DNA from: Lentzea terrae
Lineage (GTDB): Bacteria; Actinomycetota; Actinomycetes; Mycobacteriales; Pseudonocardiaceae
Reading direction: 5' to 3'
Assembly (NCBI RefSeq): GCF_003265345.1
Contig: NZ_QFWW01000007.1
Coordinates: forward strand, 208,036 to 272,035
Length of the DNA: 64,000 nucleotides
Part shown: piece after piece, positions 1-8,069 of the stretch
Layout: each line of letters starts with the position of its first letter
Position numbering within the stretch: position 1 is the stretch's first letter
Notes under the pieces: generated by a model
Database searches by the model: none
What the model was told of the DNA's origin: nothing
What the model saw: only the letters and a program-made list of their open reading frames with translations
Position numbers and translations under genes: made by a program

Positions 1-191
1 CCGTCCATGGCGCCGAAGTTCATCGCGGACTTCTCCCGATAGCGCTGCACGGCGAACTCATCGGCGAGCAACCGCTGCACCGCACGGTTCCCCGCCGCGC
101 TCTGAAGGGCGGTGAGCGGATGGACACCGTCCTCAACCAGGGCACGGCGCGAGGGGTGTTCGGGGTGTGGGTGCGCGCCGTGAACCCTCAT
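1..191 (-). CDS. N-terminus of an AGNRAV-motif protein (eCIS-associated type), cut by window edge
   Basis: An open frame runs from ATG at 191 leftward off the window without a stop, giving at least 63 residues. The visible part has a short basic and proline/histidine-rich lead, then HPLTALQSAAGNRAVQRLL at about residues 24-42. This LQ-x-AGN-x-AV-x-RLL signature is typical of the N-terminus of actinobacterial proteins that carry DUF4157 or toxin domains and sit near extracellular contractile injection systems. That link is family knowledge; the C-terminal domain lies outside the window. An in-frame ATG at 212 is an alternative start, but its GAGG lies directly against it. The motif, length and continuous frame support a real gene; the function is open. 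Confidence 0.6.
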   Translation of the reverse strand, partial: MRVHGAHPHPEHPSRRALVEDGVHPLTALQSAAGNRAVQRLLADEFAVQRYREKSAMNFGAMD

Positions 192-285
192 GGGTCGATG
201 GTCCCGGACCATCCTCAACGGACTCGTGTGCCGGACGTGCGGGCATCGGGGCAGAGTCGGCTGCCCGTTCGGGCAGCCAACGGTT

Positions 286-532
286 GATATATCGGATATC
301 GCATGCTGGATATCGGCGCCGGCCTCTCGTGTCCGCCCTCCGTCGATATATCGGATATGGCATGCCGGACATGGGCACCGACGCCGGTGCCAGCCGATAT
401 ATCGGATATGGCACGCCGGAACGTGGACGCCGAGGTCGGTACCAGCCGATATATCGGATATCACATGCCGGATGCGGACGTCGACGCCGGCCGATATATC
501 GGGTATTGGATACCGCGTATTGGATATCGGTC
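286..532. repeat. Tandem array of an AT-rich palindromic element
   Basis: The roughly 340-base gene-free stretch 192-531 is filled by five degenerate units. Each contains CGATATATCGGATAT or a close variant: starts near 286, 344, 394, 446 and 491, so spacing is 45-58 bases. After the palindrome most units continue with a conserved tail, roughly GGCATGCCGGA. Variant copies near 503-531 (GTATTGGATATCGG) end at the stop codon of the pimB gene. The 12-base core CCGATATATCGG is self-complementary, so each unit can form a cruciform or bind a dimeric protein. No convincing ORF lies in the array. Confidence 0.85.
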
Positions 533-1641
533 TAGCCGATGAGGCCTTCGAGGCGGTGCGCGAGTTGGTCCCACCGCCAGTGGTCGCTCACCCATTCCCG
601 CCCGGCGCGCCCCATCTTGGCCGCCATCTCGGGATCGGCGAGCAGGGCGGCAACCCTCTCGGCGACGTTCTCGACGTCGAGGCCGTCGACGACGTTGCCG
701 GTGATGCCGTCGCGCACGGTCTCCGGCGCCCCGCCGGACCGTCCGGCGATCACCGGCAGACCAGTTGCCGAGGCCTCGAGGTAGACGATTCCTAGCCCCT
801 CGACATCGAGACCACGACCACGCGTGCGGCACGGCATCGCGAAGACGTCGCCCGCGTTGTAGTGCGCGGGCAGCTCCTCCCACGGCACCGAACCGGTCAG
901 CACGACGTCGCCGGGCTTGGCGTCCGCGGCCAGCTTTTCGAGCGTCCCGCGGTACGGCCCGCCGCCGACGATCAACAGCGCCGCGTCCGGCACTGTCCGC
1001 TGGATCAACGGCAGCGCGCGGATCAGGACGTCCTGTCCCTTGCGCGGCACCAGGCGCGACACGCACACGATCACCGGGCGGTCGCCCAACCCGTACCGGC
1101 GGCGCATCTCCGCACGCGCCGCGGGATCCGGCCGGTACAGGTCGGTGTCCACACCGGACGGAAGGTGTTCCAGCGCCGCCATCGGGCCGAACGCGGCGGC
1201 GAACCGCGAGCGGGTGTAGCGGCTGACATAGGTCACGACGTCCACACCGGACCCGATGGCCCGCAACGCCTGGCGCGCCACCGGCAACATCGACCAGCCG
1301 ACCTCGTGTCCGTGCGTGCACGCGACCGCCCGGCTCAGGCCCAGTGACGGCGCCAGCAACGCCAGCGGGGCGGCCGCGCCGAACCACGCGGCGTCGCAGG
1401 ACTCGGCGCGGGCGATGTCGCGGGCGCGCCGGAGCACGTCGGGCGTCGGCAACATCAGCGACGTGGGATGCCGCACCACCGGGAATGGCTGCTCGGCGTC
1501 GAACTCCGCCGCGCCCTTCCACTTCGGCGCGTACACGACGAGCGAGTCCGCGGGCAGCCGTGTCGCCAAAGCGTGCAGGTAGGACTGGATGCCACCGGGG
1601 CGAGGCGGGAAGTCGTTGGTCACCAGCAAGGTTCGGCGCAC
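532..1641 (-). CDS. pimB: GT4 glycosyltransferase, PimB'-like phosphatidylinositol mannosyltransferase
   Basis: The 369-aa product is a complete GT-B fold glycosyltransferase of family 4. The N-terminus has the acceptor-side motif TNDFPPRPGGIQSYL. The donor half has VSRLVPRKGQDVLI, and the late EX7E-type region reads EGLGIVYLEASATGLPVIA. It matches the mycobacterial and corynebacterial PimB' that adds the second mannose to PIM1 from GDP-mannose on the cytoplasmic face of the membrane. Context supports the call, because Rv2188c (pimB') sits in the same order with the NlpC/P60 and DnaQ/UvrC-like genes. The ATG start at 1641 gives family length. The stop lies directly beside the palindrome array. 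The substrate is inferred from similarity and synteny. Confidence 0.85.
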   Translation of the reverse strand: MRRTLLVTNDFPPRPGGIQSYLHALATRLPADSLVVYAPKWKGAAEFDAEQPFPVVRHPTSLMLPTPDVLRRARDIARAESCDAAWFGAAAPLALLAPSLGLSRAVACTHGHEVGWSMLPVARQALRAIGSGVDVVTYVSRYTRSRFAAAFGPMAALEHLPSGVDTDLYRPDPAARAEMRRRYGLGDRPVIVCVSRLVPRKGQDVLIRALPLIQRTVPDAALLIVGGGPYRGTLEKLAADAKPGDVVLTGSVPWEELPAHYNAGDVFAMPCRTRGRGLDVEGLGIVYLEASATGLPVIAGRSGGAPETVRDGITGNVVDGLDVENVAERVAALLADPEMAAKMGRAGREWVSDHWRWDQLAHRLEGLIG

Positions 1642-1651
1642 GGAACCAACG

Positions 1652-2419
1652 CTATCCGATGCTCGATCGCAGGAACTCGCGCCAGCCCGCCACGTCCACC
1701 GCGCCCGCGTCTACAGCGGACTGCGCCGCGTGCTGCAGGAAGAAGTCGACGACTCCCCGCTCCCCCAGCCGCGACTCCAGGTAGACCATGATCGAGTACG
1801 CCTGCTGGTAAGCCAGATCACGCCCAGGCCCGCCGAAGTCGACGGGCAGCGCCGAGACGTCCGGCGTGAGCAACGGCGCGGCCTGCCGAAGCGACAACCC
1901 CAGCCCGTGGAAGGCCACCCAGTCCGCGAACCCCTCCACCAACCACAACGGCGCCGAGTCCGAGGTAAGGTCGCGCGTCGCCACGTGCGTGATTTCGTGC
2001 CGCAGCAGCACACGCAACTCCAACGGAGTCAACGACGCCGCCCGCACCCGGTTGAGCACGACACGTTGTGAAGCACCATCGCGAATCGCGATGCCGGCCA
2101 TGTCCGCGAACGCCGGCCCGACGAGCGAAACCAGCTCCGAATCCGTCGCCGGGATGACGACGTCGACCCGCCGAGACCAGCCAATATCCAATATATTGGC
2201 CACGCCGGACACCGAGTCGTCCACCAGCCCGGCCACCCGCCCGGCCAGCGCGCCATCGCAAGAACTGCTGGTCACGGTGCCGGACGACGCTGTCAGCACC
2301 GCTTCTTTGCAATGAGTTGTTTCGGTCGGCGGCAACTCAACAGGCCGTGTTGCAATGCTGAGGCCCAGCAGGAACGTCATGGCGACCGTGATCGCCAGCA
2401 ACGTCCGGAGGTGCTTCAC
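1652..2419 (-). CDS. Secreted or membrane-anchored zinc metallopeptidase (peptidase MA-like)
   Basis: The 255-aa product starts at GTG 2419. It begins with a basic n-region and a hydrophobic segment (residues about 6-22) that is a signal peptide or anchor. The motif RHEITHVATRD gives HExxH, and LVEGFADWVA about 25 residues on gives the third ligand Glu, so this is a gluzincin-type metallopeptidase, probably acting outside the membrane. It lies 10 bases after the NlpC/P60 gene and just before pimB, suggesting a cell-envelope operon. Bases 2181-2200 are a copy of the AT-rich palindrome inside the frame, encoding part of ANILDIGW. The peptide substrate is unknown. Confidence 0.75.
   Translation of the reverse strand: MKHLRTLLAITVAMTFLLGLSIATRPVELPPTETTHCKEAVLTASSGTVTSSSCDGALAGRVAGLVDDSVSGVANILDIGWSRRVDVVIPATDSELVSLVGPAFADMAGIAIRDGASQRVVLNRVRAASLTPLELRVLLRHEITHVATRDLTSDSAPLWLVEGFADWVAFHGLGLSLRQAAPLLTPDVSALPVDFGGPGRDLAYQQAYSIMVYLESRLGERGVVDFFLQHAAQSAVDAGAVDVAGWREFLRSSIG
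2181..2200. repeat. Intragenic AT-rich palindromic element
   Basis: CCAATATCCAATATATTGGC, the CCAAT variant of the window-wide palindrome family, lies in frame within the metallopeptidase gene. The arms CCAATATA/TATATTGG-like are self-complementary. Confidence 0.8.
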
Positions 2420-2429
2420 CGGCGCAACG

Positions 2430-3434
2430 CTAGCCCTCGATGCGTCGAATGACCGCGATGGGCCCGATGGCGTCGATCGGCGCGATCTTCACCGGCTGCC
2501 CCTCGGTGGAGGCGTGCACGGCCCGCGCGTTGTCGACCGCCATGGCGACGTGCGACCGGCTCGAGTAGTAGACGATCAGATCGCCCGCACGGACGTCGGC
2601 ACGCGTCACCGCGCGCCCGGCCCCGGCCTGTCCACCGGACGTGCGCGGAATCGTGTAGCCGGCCGCCGCGTAAGCCTTCATCGTCAGACCGGCGCAGTCC
2701 CACTCGTTGGGTCCGGTCGAGCCGTACTTGTAGTCGTCCCCGCGTTGCTGCAGTGCGAACGCCAGCGCAAGCCCCACCGTCCCCGCAGGAACGCTGACCG
2801 GCGACCGGTCCCCCGGATCCCGCAGCTTGGTCACGACCGGCGCGGGCAGCCGCGTGAGCGCCGCACGCACCTCGACGATCTGGGCTTGCAACGCGCGGCT
2901 CCGCCCGTCCAGGTCGCCCTTCAACCGTTCGGCTGCAGCGGTCGCCTCAGCAGCACGCGAGCGCGCGTTCTCCGCCGCCTGGTGCGCCTGACGCGCCTTC
3001 TCCACCGCTCCGGACAGCCGGGCCAGCGAGTCGGCCTTGTCCGAGGCCAGCACCCGCATCATCTCCAGGCGGTTCAGGAAGTCCTGCTGCGAGTCCGCGA
3101 CGAGCAACGCCGACAGCTGGTTGAACCGCGCACCCTCGAACGACGCCTGGGTGATCAAGTCGACCTGCTCGCGGTAGTTGTTCTCATCGGACTTGGCCTG
3201 ACGCTCGATCTGCTGCGCCGCCGCCACATCCGTGGTCGCGCGGTCGAGCTCGGCACGGCGCTGGACGAGATCTTCCTGTGCGCGCAGGACTTCCTCGTTC
3301 AGCTTCGTCGCCTGCGCGGTCAGCTCGGCGTACGCGCGCGCCGGATCGGCCGGCTGGGCGGCTAAAGACACAGCGGGCATCGCCGACAACAACAGCACGG
3401 AAACCAGAACACCACGGGTGAGCTTGCGCGACAT
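2430..3434 (-). CDS. NlpC/P60 peptidoglycan endopeptidase with coiled-coil N-region (RipC-like)
   Basis: The 334-aa product has a signal peptide at residues 1-26 ending near SLAAQ, then about 190 residues of Glu/Ala/Arg-rich coiled coil. The C-terminal NlpC/P60 domain carries the catalytic Cys in NEWDCAGLTMKAY, His in SRSHVAMAVD and a third polar site near AVHAS. Such D,L-endopeptidases cut peptidoglycan stems outside the cell, and the coiled coil is the usual autoinhibitory or FtsX-binding part. Rv2190c (RipC) has the same architecture and position. It is transcribed toward the metallopeptidase gene, 10 bases away. Confidence 0.88.
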   Translation of the reverse strand: MSRKLTRGVLVSVLLLSAMPAVSLAAQPADPARAYAELTAQATKLNEEVLRAQEDLVQRRAELDRATTDVAAAQQIERQAKSDENNYREQVDLITQASFEGARFNQLSALLVADSQQDFLNRLEMMRVLASDKADSLARLSGAVEKARQAHQAAENARSRAAEATAAAERLKGDLDGRSRALQAQIVEVRAALTRLPAPVVTKLRDPGDRSPVSVPAGTVGLALAFALQQRGDDYKYGSTGPNEWDCAGLTMKAYAAAGYTIPRTSGGQAGAGRAVTRADVRAGDLIVYYSSRSHVAMAVDNARAVHASTEGQPVKIAPIDAIGPIAVIRRIEG

Positions 3435-3497
3435 GAGGTCGCCGATCCCCTTCGCGAGAACAAGACCAAGATCGACGGGCGTCAGGCTACCGGGTGA

Positions 3498-4841
3498 TCA
3501 AACGCGGCCGAGACGGGCCAGCAGCACAGCGGACGGCACCGGGTGCGCACCACGTCGGCGCACCGAGTCGGCGACCGCGCGGTCGGACGTCACCACCACC
3601 ACAGGACGCCCCTCGGGCTCTGCGGTGACCAGCGCGCGGATCACGTCATCAGCGAGCACACCAGGGTCGCTGAAGAGCACGCGCACGCCACGTGGAGCCG
3701 CCGCGGGCACGGCCACAACACCAGCGCCGTCGAACACCAACGTCACTTCAGCACCCGTGCGCGCGGCGAGCACCGCGAGCTGATGCACGAGCCGATCGCG
3801 CTGATCGGACAACGACAGCTCCGGATAGCCGGTCTTCGTGACGTTGTAGCCGTCCACCACCAGGTGCACCGCGGGCAACGCCAACAGCCGGTCGAGCGCA
3901 GCCGGGTCCTCCACGCGTCCCACGGTCCCTTGCGACGCACTGGCGCCCCGCACGAGGTCAGCAGGACGCGGACCGGTGCCACCCAACGCCAACTCACGTC
4001 GCAAACCCGTCACTGCACCATCAAGCGTGTCCACGAGCAGCGCGAGCCGAACCTCGTCCGCCTGCCGGGCCTCGCGTGCCGACTGACGAGCCACCTCGGC
4101 GTCCGCGATCGCCCGCTGCGCCTTGCCGCGCTCGGTCTCCGCGCGTTCCCGCTCACGATCACGTTCGGCGGTGAGGCGCTTGACCTCGTCTGCCGTGCGT
4201 TCCTGGATCTTGTGCACCTCGGCAGCTGCGGCCTCGGCGGCGTCCTTGGCCTCGCGCAGCTTCACGCCCTGCTCCCGCAACCGCTTGCGCAGGCGTTCCA
4301 GCTCGATCTCCGCATCCGCGCGGACGCGTTCGGCGGCACCGTCGAGCTGGCTGCGCTCGGTCTTGAGCCGCTCCAGCTCGCCCTCGAGCCGTTCCGCCCG
4401 CAGCACGGCGGCGTCCCGCTCGGCCCGCAACGTAGCGTCGCCGACCCGTCGCGACACCAGCTCCACGTAGTGCAGCGCGACCTCGTCACCGGTCAGCACC
4501 GCCGCCGCGGCCGCCGTCACCGGGTCCGGCGAGGTCACCTCCAGCGTCGACGGCCGGTTCTTGCGCAGCCACTCCACGACGGCCGTGCGGAAGTTCGCCG
4601 AGTCCCGCAGGCCGGCGACGACCTGAGCGCCGCCCAGCCGGGCACGTTTCGTCGGGGCGAACTTCGCCACCGGACGCAGGTGCTGGGGCACGTCGACCTT
4701 CGCCATCTCACCCAGCGCGTCGGCGCCCAGCTCCGCCAGCCTCACCCGCAACGGCTCCGGCAGGGCCGACCAGTCCACAGTGGACTCGCCTACCTCCTCG
4801 GCAGGCTGGTCGAACTCGGGCTCGGGCATCGGGTCTGGCAC
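3498..4841 (-). CDS. NYN-domain (PIN-like) putative RNA-binding or nuclease protein with long coiled coil
   Basis: The 447-aa product has three parts: an N-terminal helical region (1-135), a charged coiled coil (about 140-270), and a C-terminal YacP/NYN domain (about 310-447). The last has VDGYNVTK, a central LVFDGAG and VVTSDRAVAD, the acidic clusters expected of the PIN-like fold. Proteins of this type are proposed to process RNA, and they are common in actinobacteria beside the bcc oxidase and DnaQ/UvrC-like genes. Start ATG 4841 is chosen over the internal ATG four codons on; either is possible. The biochemical role is not established from sequence. Confidence 0.75.
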   Translation of the reverse strand: MPDPMPEPEFDQPAEEVGESTVDWSALPEPLRVRLAELGADALGEMAKVDVPQHLRPVAKFAPTKRARLGGAQVVAGLRDSANFRTAVVEWLRKNRPSTLEVTSPDPVTAAAAAVLTGDEVALHYVELVSRRVGDATLRAERDAAVLRAERLEGELERLKTERSQLDGAAERVRADAEIELERLRKRLREQGVKLREAKDAAEAAAAEVHKIQERTADEVKRLTAERDRERERAETERGKAQRAIADAEVARQSAREARQADEVRLALLVDTLDGAVTGLRRELALGGTGPRPADLVRGASASQGTVGRVEDPAALDRLLALPAVHLVVDGYNVTKTGYPELSLSDQRDRLVHQLAVLAARTGAEVTLVFDGAGVVAVPAAAPRGVRVLFSDPGVLADDVIRALVTAEPEGRPVVVVTSDRAVADSVRRRGAHPVPSAVLLARLGRV

Positions 4842-5016
4842 CCCAACAGGCTAGAGCCCCGCTGCTTGAGCAGCGCACGGACATCTCCGGCCTGCGGAAC
4901 AACGATCTGGACAAGCCTCCGGCAGAGCGGTGGCACACGGCTCAATCACCAGGTCAAAGGCCGTGCGGGCGGCGGGTGCCGAAAAATGTCAGACCCCGTC
5001 GCTAACGTCCCACATC

Positions 5017-6717
5017 GTGACCGGTCAACTGTCCTTCGACGAGCTCGGTACGCCCCTGCGCGACACGACGTTCGTCGTCTTCGACCTGGAGACAACGGGC
5101 GGAAGCAACGAAGAGGACGCCATCACCGAGATCGGCGCGGTGAAGTTGCGCGGCGGCGAGGTGCTCGGCGAGTTCGCCACGCTCGTCGACCCTGAGCGCG
5201 GCATCCCCGTGCAGGTGGCGCAGCTGACCGGCATCACGCAGCTGATGGTCACGGGCGCGCCGAGACTGGAGACGGTGCTGCCCGCGTTCCTGGAGTTCGC
5301 GGCGGGAGCGGTGCTGGTGGCGCACAACTCCGGCTTCGACATCAGCTTTCTCAAAGCGGCCTGCGAACGGCACGGCTACCGGTGGCCGAAACCGTCGGTC
5401 GTCTGCACGGTGAAGCTGGCGCGGCGCGTGCTGAGCCGCGACGAGGCGCCGTCGTGCCGTCTGTCCGCATTGGCCGACCTCTTCCACACCTCGACCCGGC
5501 CGACGCACCGCGCGCTGGCCGACGCCCGCACGACCGTCGAGGTCCTGCACGCGCTGCTGGAACGCGTGGGCAACGTGGGCGTGCACTCCCTCGAAGAACT
5601 GCTGGCGTACCTGCCGGAGGTGACGCCGGAACAACGCCGCAAGCGCTCCCTGGCCGCGCACCTCCCGTCCAAGCCGGGCGTGTACCTCTTCCGCGGTCCG
5701 AAGGAAGAGGTGCTCTACGTGGGCACGGCCTCGGATCTGCGGCGCCGGGTGCGGCAGTACTTCACCGCCAGCGAAGGCAGACGCCGCCTCCGCGAGATGG
5801 TCGCCCTCGCGGTCCGTGTCGACGCCGTGGAGTGCGCCCATCCATTGGAAGCCGAGGTGCGCGAACTGCGGCTGCTGCGCGCCCACCGTCCCGCCTACAA
5901 CCGCCGCTCGAAGAACCCGCACCACGCGTGGTGGCTGGTGCTGACCGACGAGCCGTTCCCGCGCCTGTCGCTGGTGCGCAACCCGCGGGACGGCGCGCTG
6001 GGCCCGTTCCGCACCCGCCAGGCAGCCGAGTCGGTCGCCGACGCACTGCTCGACGCCGTCCCGCTCCGCTCGTGCACGATCAAGATCCCGGCGACGAACC
6101 AGCGAGCCTCGCCCTGCGCGCTGGCCGAACTGGGCCGCTGCCAAGCACCGTGCGCGGGCCACCAGACCGTCGAGGAGTACTCCCCCGCGGTCGTGGCGGT
6201 ACGCGATCTGGTGGTCGGCCGGAGCGCCGACCCGTTACGAACACTCATCACCCAGCTCGGCGGCCTGGCGTCAGCCGAGCGCTTCGAGGAGGCGGCCCGG
6301 CGCCGCGACCGGCTGGCCGGCCTGGTCCGGTCCCTGGACCGCGCCCAACGCCTGGCCGCCCTCGCCGCCCTGCCCCAACTCGTCGCCGCCCGGCCCGACC
6401 GCGAGGGCGGCTGGGAGTTCTCGGTCGTCCGCTACGGCCGGCTCGCCTCGGCCGGGGTGGCCCGCCGCGGCACCCGCCCGATGCCGGTGGTCGACGCACT
6501 CGTCGCGTCCGCCGAAACCGTCGTGCCCACACCCGGCCCGCTCCGCGGCGCGCCACCCGAGGAGACCGGTGTCGTGCTGCGTTGGCTCGACCAGCCGGGC
6601 ACCCGCCTCGTGTACGCGGACGAACCCTGGGCCTCCCCCGCCGGTGCCGCCGCGGCCTGGGTTCCGTGGGCCGAACAAGCCGCCGGCGCCCGTCCCTTGC
6701 ACGACCGCTGGACCTGA
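5017..6717 (+). CDS. DEDD-family 3'-5' exonuclease fused to a UvrC-like GIY-YIG nuclease
   Basis: The product is 566 aa from GTG 5017 (VTGQLSFDELGTPLRD). An upstream in-frame GTG at 4930 would add 29 poorly conserved residues, so I prefer 5017. Residues about 15-180 form a DnaQ/epsilon-type exonuclease with FDLETTGG, HNSGFD and HRALADA. Residues about 205-290 form a GIY-YIG domain (KPGVYLFRGPKEEVLYVGTA). The rest resembles the UvrC N-terminal half, including a Cys-rich CALAELGRCQAPC stretch. Rv2191 has the same fusion. Roles in DNA repair or proofreading are inferred. Confidence 0.85.
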   Translation: MTGQLSFDELGTPLRDTTFVVFDLETTGGSNEEDAITEIGAVKLRGGEVLGEFATLVDPERGIPVQVAQLTGITQLMVTGAPRLETVLPAFLEFAAGAVLVAHNSGFDISFLKAACERHGYRWPKPSVVCTVKLARRVLSRDEAPSCRLSALADLFHTSTRPTHRALADARTTVEVLHALLERVGNVGVHSLEELLAYLPEVTPEQRRKRSLAAHLPSKPGVYLFRGPKEEVLYVGTASDLRRRVRQYFTASEGRRRLREMVALAVRVDAVECAHPLEAEVRELRLLRAHRPAYNRRSKNPHHAWWLVLTDEPFPRLSLVRNPRDGALGPFRTRQAAESVADALLDAVPLRSCTIKIPATNQRASPCALAELGRCQAPCAGHQTVEEYSPAVVAVRDLVVGRSADPLRTLITQLGGLASAERFEEAARRRDRLAGLVRSLDRAQRLAALAALPQLVAARPDREGGWEFSVVRYGRLASAGVARRGTRPMPVVDALVASAETVVPTPGPLRGAPPEETGVVLRWLDQPGTRLVYADEPWASPAGAAAAWVPWAEQAAGARPLHDRWT

Positions 6718-6720
6718 CCC

Positions 6721-6766
6721 GGATGCAAAAAACGTTTGCGGACGATCGCAAACGTCTTTTGCATCC
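6721..6766. terminator. Long hairpin between convergent genes
   Basis: The arms 6721-6740 and 6747-6766 are 20 bases each with one mismatch and a 6-base loop (GACGAT). The stem begins GGATGCAAAA and ends TTTTGCATCC. It lies 3 bases after the nuclease stop and before the converging aquaporin gene. Placement suits a bidirectional terminator, although the A/T-rich outer stem is unusual. Confidence 0.7.
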
Positions 6767-6791
6767 GACAGGTTTAAGCAGGTCAGAGCGA

Positions 6792-6803
6792 CTGATATAT
6801 CGG
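6792..6803. repeat. AT-rich palindromic element, intergenic
   Basis: CTGATATATCGG lies between the convergent nuclease and aquaporin genes, 23 bases before the aquaporin stop. It is a single copy of the palindrome family. Confidence 0.75.
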
Positions 6804-6825
6804 CTGGATGTCGACAGGGCGACAA

Positions 6826-7539
6826 TCAGCGGGCGCTCATCGCCTCGGATCGGCGGGATGCGGAGGTCACCAGGGCGTAGAGGCCGGCCGCCAGGACGCC
6901 GCCGAACACCGGGGCGATCAGGTACACCGGCAGCTGCTCCCAGGCCGGATTGCCGCCCGCGAAGGTGAGCACGACGTCGGGGCCGAACGTGCGGGCGAGG
7001 TTCACCGAGGCGCCGGCGATCGGACCGAAGGCGAGGATCTGGGTGGCGAGCGCCATGCCGATGCCGACACCGTGCAGACCGCGCGGGGCGTTCGGGTTGA
7101 CCGCGAGCGCGAACACGGCGGTCACGAGGATGAACGCGCCGAGCGCCTCGGCGACGGCGGCCTGGGTCACGGTGACGCCGGAACCGAACGCGGTCGCACC
7201 CAGCCCCGCCTCGATGGCCCGAGGGCCGTGCACGACGTGGGCTAGTGAAGCGGCCAGAACGCCACCGACGAGCTGTGCGCCAACGTAGCCCGGCACGTCG
7301 CGCCACGGTACGCGGCCGGAAACGGCTAGAGCGATGGTGACGGTCGGGTTGAAATGTGCGCCGGAGATGGCGCCGAACGCGTAGATGCCGGCCATCAGAG
7401 CAAGGCCGTGGGCCAAGGCGACGATGAGCAGGCCTGCGGGTTCGTTGCCCGCGGCGACCACGGACACGGCGGCGGAGATTCCGAACAGGCAGAGGATGGT
7501 CGTTCCGGCCACCTCGGCAATCAGCTTGCGTGCGAACAA
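6826..7539 (-). CDS. MIP-family aquaporin or glycerol facilitator with variant NPA boxes
   Basis: The 237-aa product has six predicted membrane segments. It starts at TTG 7539 behind GAGGTG, a good ribosome binding site; no nearby ATG fits. The first half-helix motif is SGAHFNPT (NPT at residues 64-66) and the second is ASVNLARTFGP (NLA at residues 180-182), so both canonical NPA boxes are altered at one position while both Asn remain. The family forms tetrameric channels for water or small solutes. The pore residues suggest a divergent subgroup; the solute cannot be assigned. Confidence 0.85.
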   Translation of the reverse strand: MFARKLIAEVAGTTILCLFGISAAVSVVAAGNEPAGLLIVALAHGLALMAGIYAFGAISGAHFNPTVTIALAVSGRVPWRDVPGYVGAQLVGGVLAASLAHVVHGPRAIEAGLGATAFGSGVTVTQAAVAEALGAFILVTAVFALAVNPNAPRGLHGVGIGMALATQILAFGPIAGASVNLARTFGPDVVLTFAGGNPAWEQLPVYLIAPVFGGVLAAGLYALVTSASRRSEAMSAR

Positions 7540-7669
7540 GGGTTCACCTCAACAACAAAGGGGGTTTGAGGGATCCACGCTCGCAGCGACGTCCTCACGC
7601 CAGCGATAAGCCGGTAGGGCAGACTACGAGTGCTTTAGTTACCCGTGCTGAGACCCAGAGGAGGACAGC

Positions 7670-7957
7670 GTGGTCACCGCCATCGTGCTGATCCAGGCCG
7701 CCGCCGAACGCATTCCCGAGGCGGCGCAGGAGATCGCCGACATCGACGGAGTCACCGAGGTGTACTCCTGCGCAGGTGACGTCGACCTGATCGCGCTCGT
7801 GCGGGTGAGCAAGCACGAGGATCTGGCCGCCCTGGTGCCGGGCAAGATCAGCAAGGTCGCCGGCGTGCTGAACACCGACACGCACATCGCGTTCCGCAGC
7901 TACTCGAAGCGAGACGACGAGGCGGCCTTCGCCATCGGCCTGGATGACGCGCAGTAA
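7670..7957 (+). CDS. Stand-alone Lrp/AsnC effector-binding (RAM) domain protein
   Basis: The 95-aa product covers only the ligand-binding RAM domain of Lrp/AsnC regulators. The pattern is IPEAAQEIADIDGVTEVYS, CAGDVDLIALVRV, and an AGVLNTDTHIAF strand. There is no helix-turn-helix. Such stand-alone RAM proteins bind amino acids and assemble as dimers or octamers. GTG 7670 is preceded by GAGGAGG. It is monocistronic, with a perfect hairpin 60 bases after the stop. Confidence 0.85.
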   Translation: MVTAIVLIQAAAERIPEAAQEIADIDGVTEVYSCAGDVDLIALVRVSKHEDLAALVPGKISKVAGVLNTDTHIAFRSYSKRDDEAAFAIGLDDAQ

Positions 7958-8016
7958 GCAAGCCCACGCCACGAACGGCCGAGCGCCGGGAATCATTCGG
8001 CGCAACTGACGTAACG

Positions 8017-8048
8017 AAAAGCCCCCGTGATGGTTCACGGGGGCTTTT
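8017..8048. terminator. Bidirectional intrinsic terminator
   Basis: The arms AAAAGCCCCCGTGA (8017-8030) and TCACGGGGGCTTTT (8035-8048) pair perfectly over 14 bases with a TGGT loop. A-run and T-run flanks make it functional for both the AsnC-type gene and the converging qcr operon. Confidence 0.93.
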
Positions 8049-8069
8049 CACAGTTTCAGAACAGGAGGG

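Noticed and set aside
192..531. Several six-frame ORFs with DISDI, YIGY or IYRI repeats as repeat proteins
   Set aside because: They exist on both strands in every frame because the palindrome lacks stops. None has a ribosome site or coding character.
286..532. CRISPR-like array
   Set aside because: Units are degenerate, spacers are about 30 bases but related to each other rather than unique, and no cas genes are near. It is a tandem repeat of a palindromic element.
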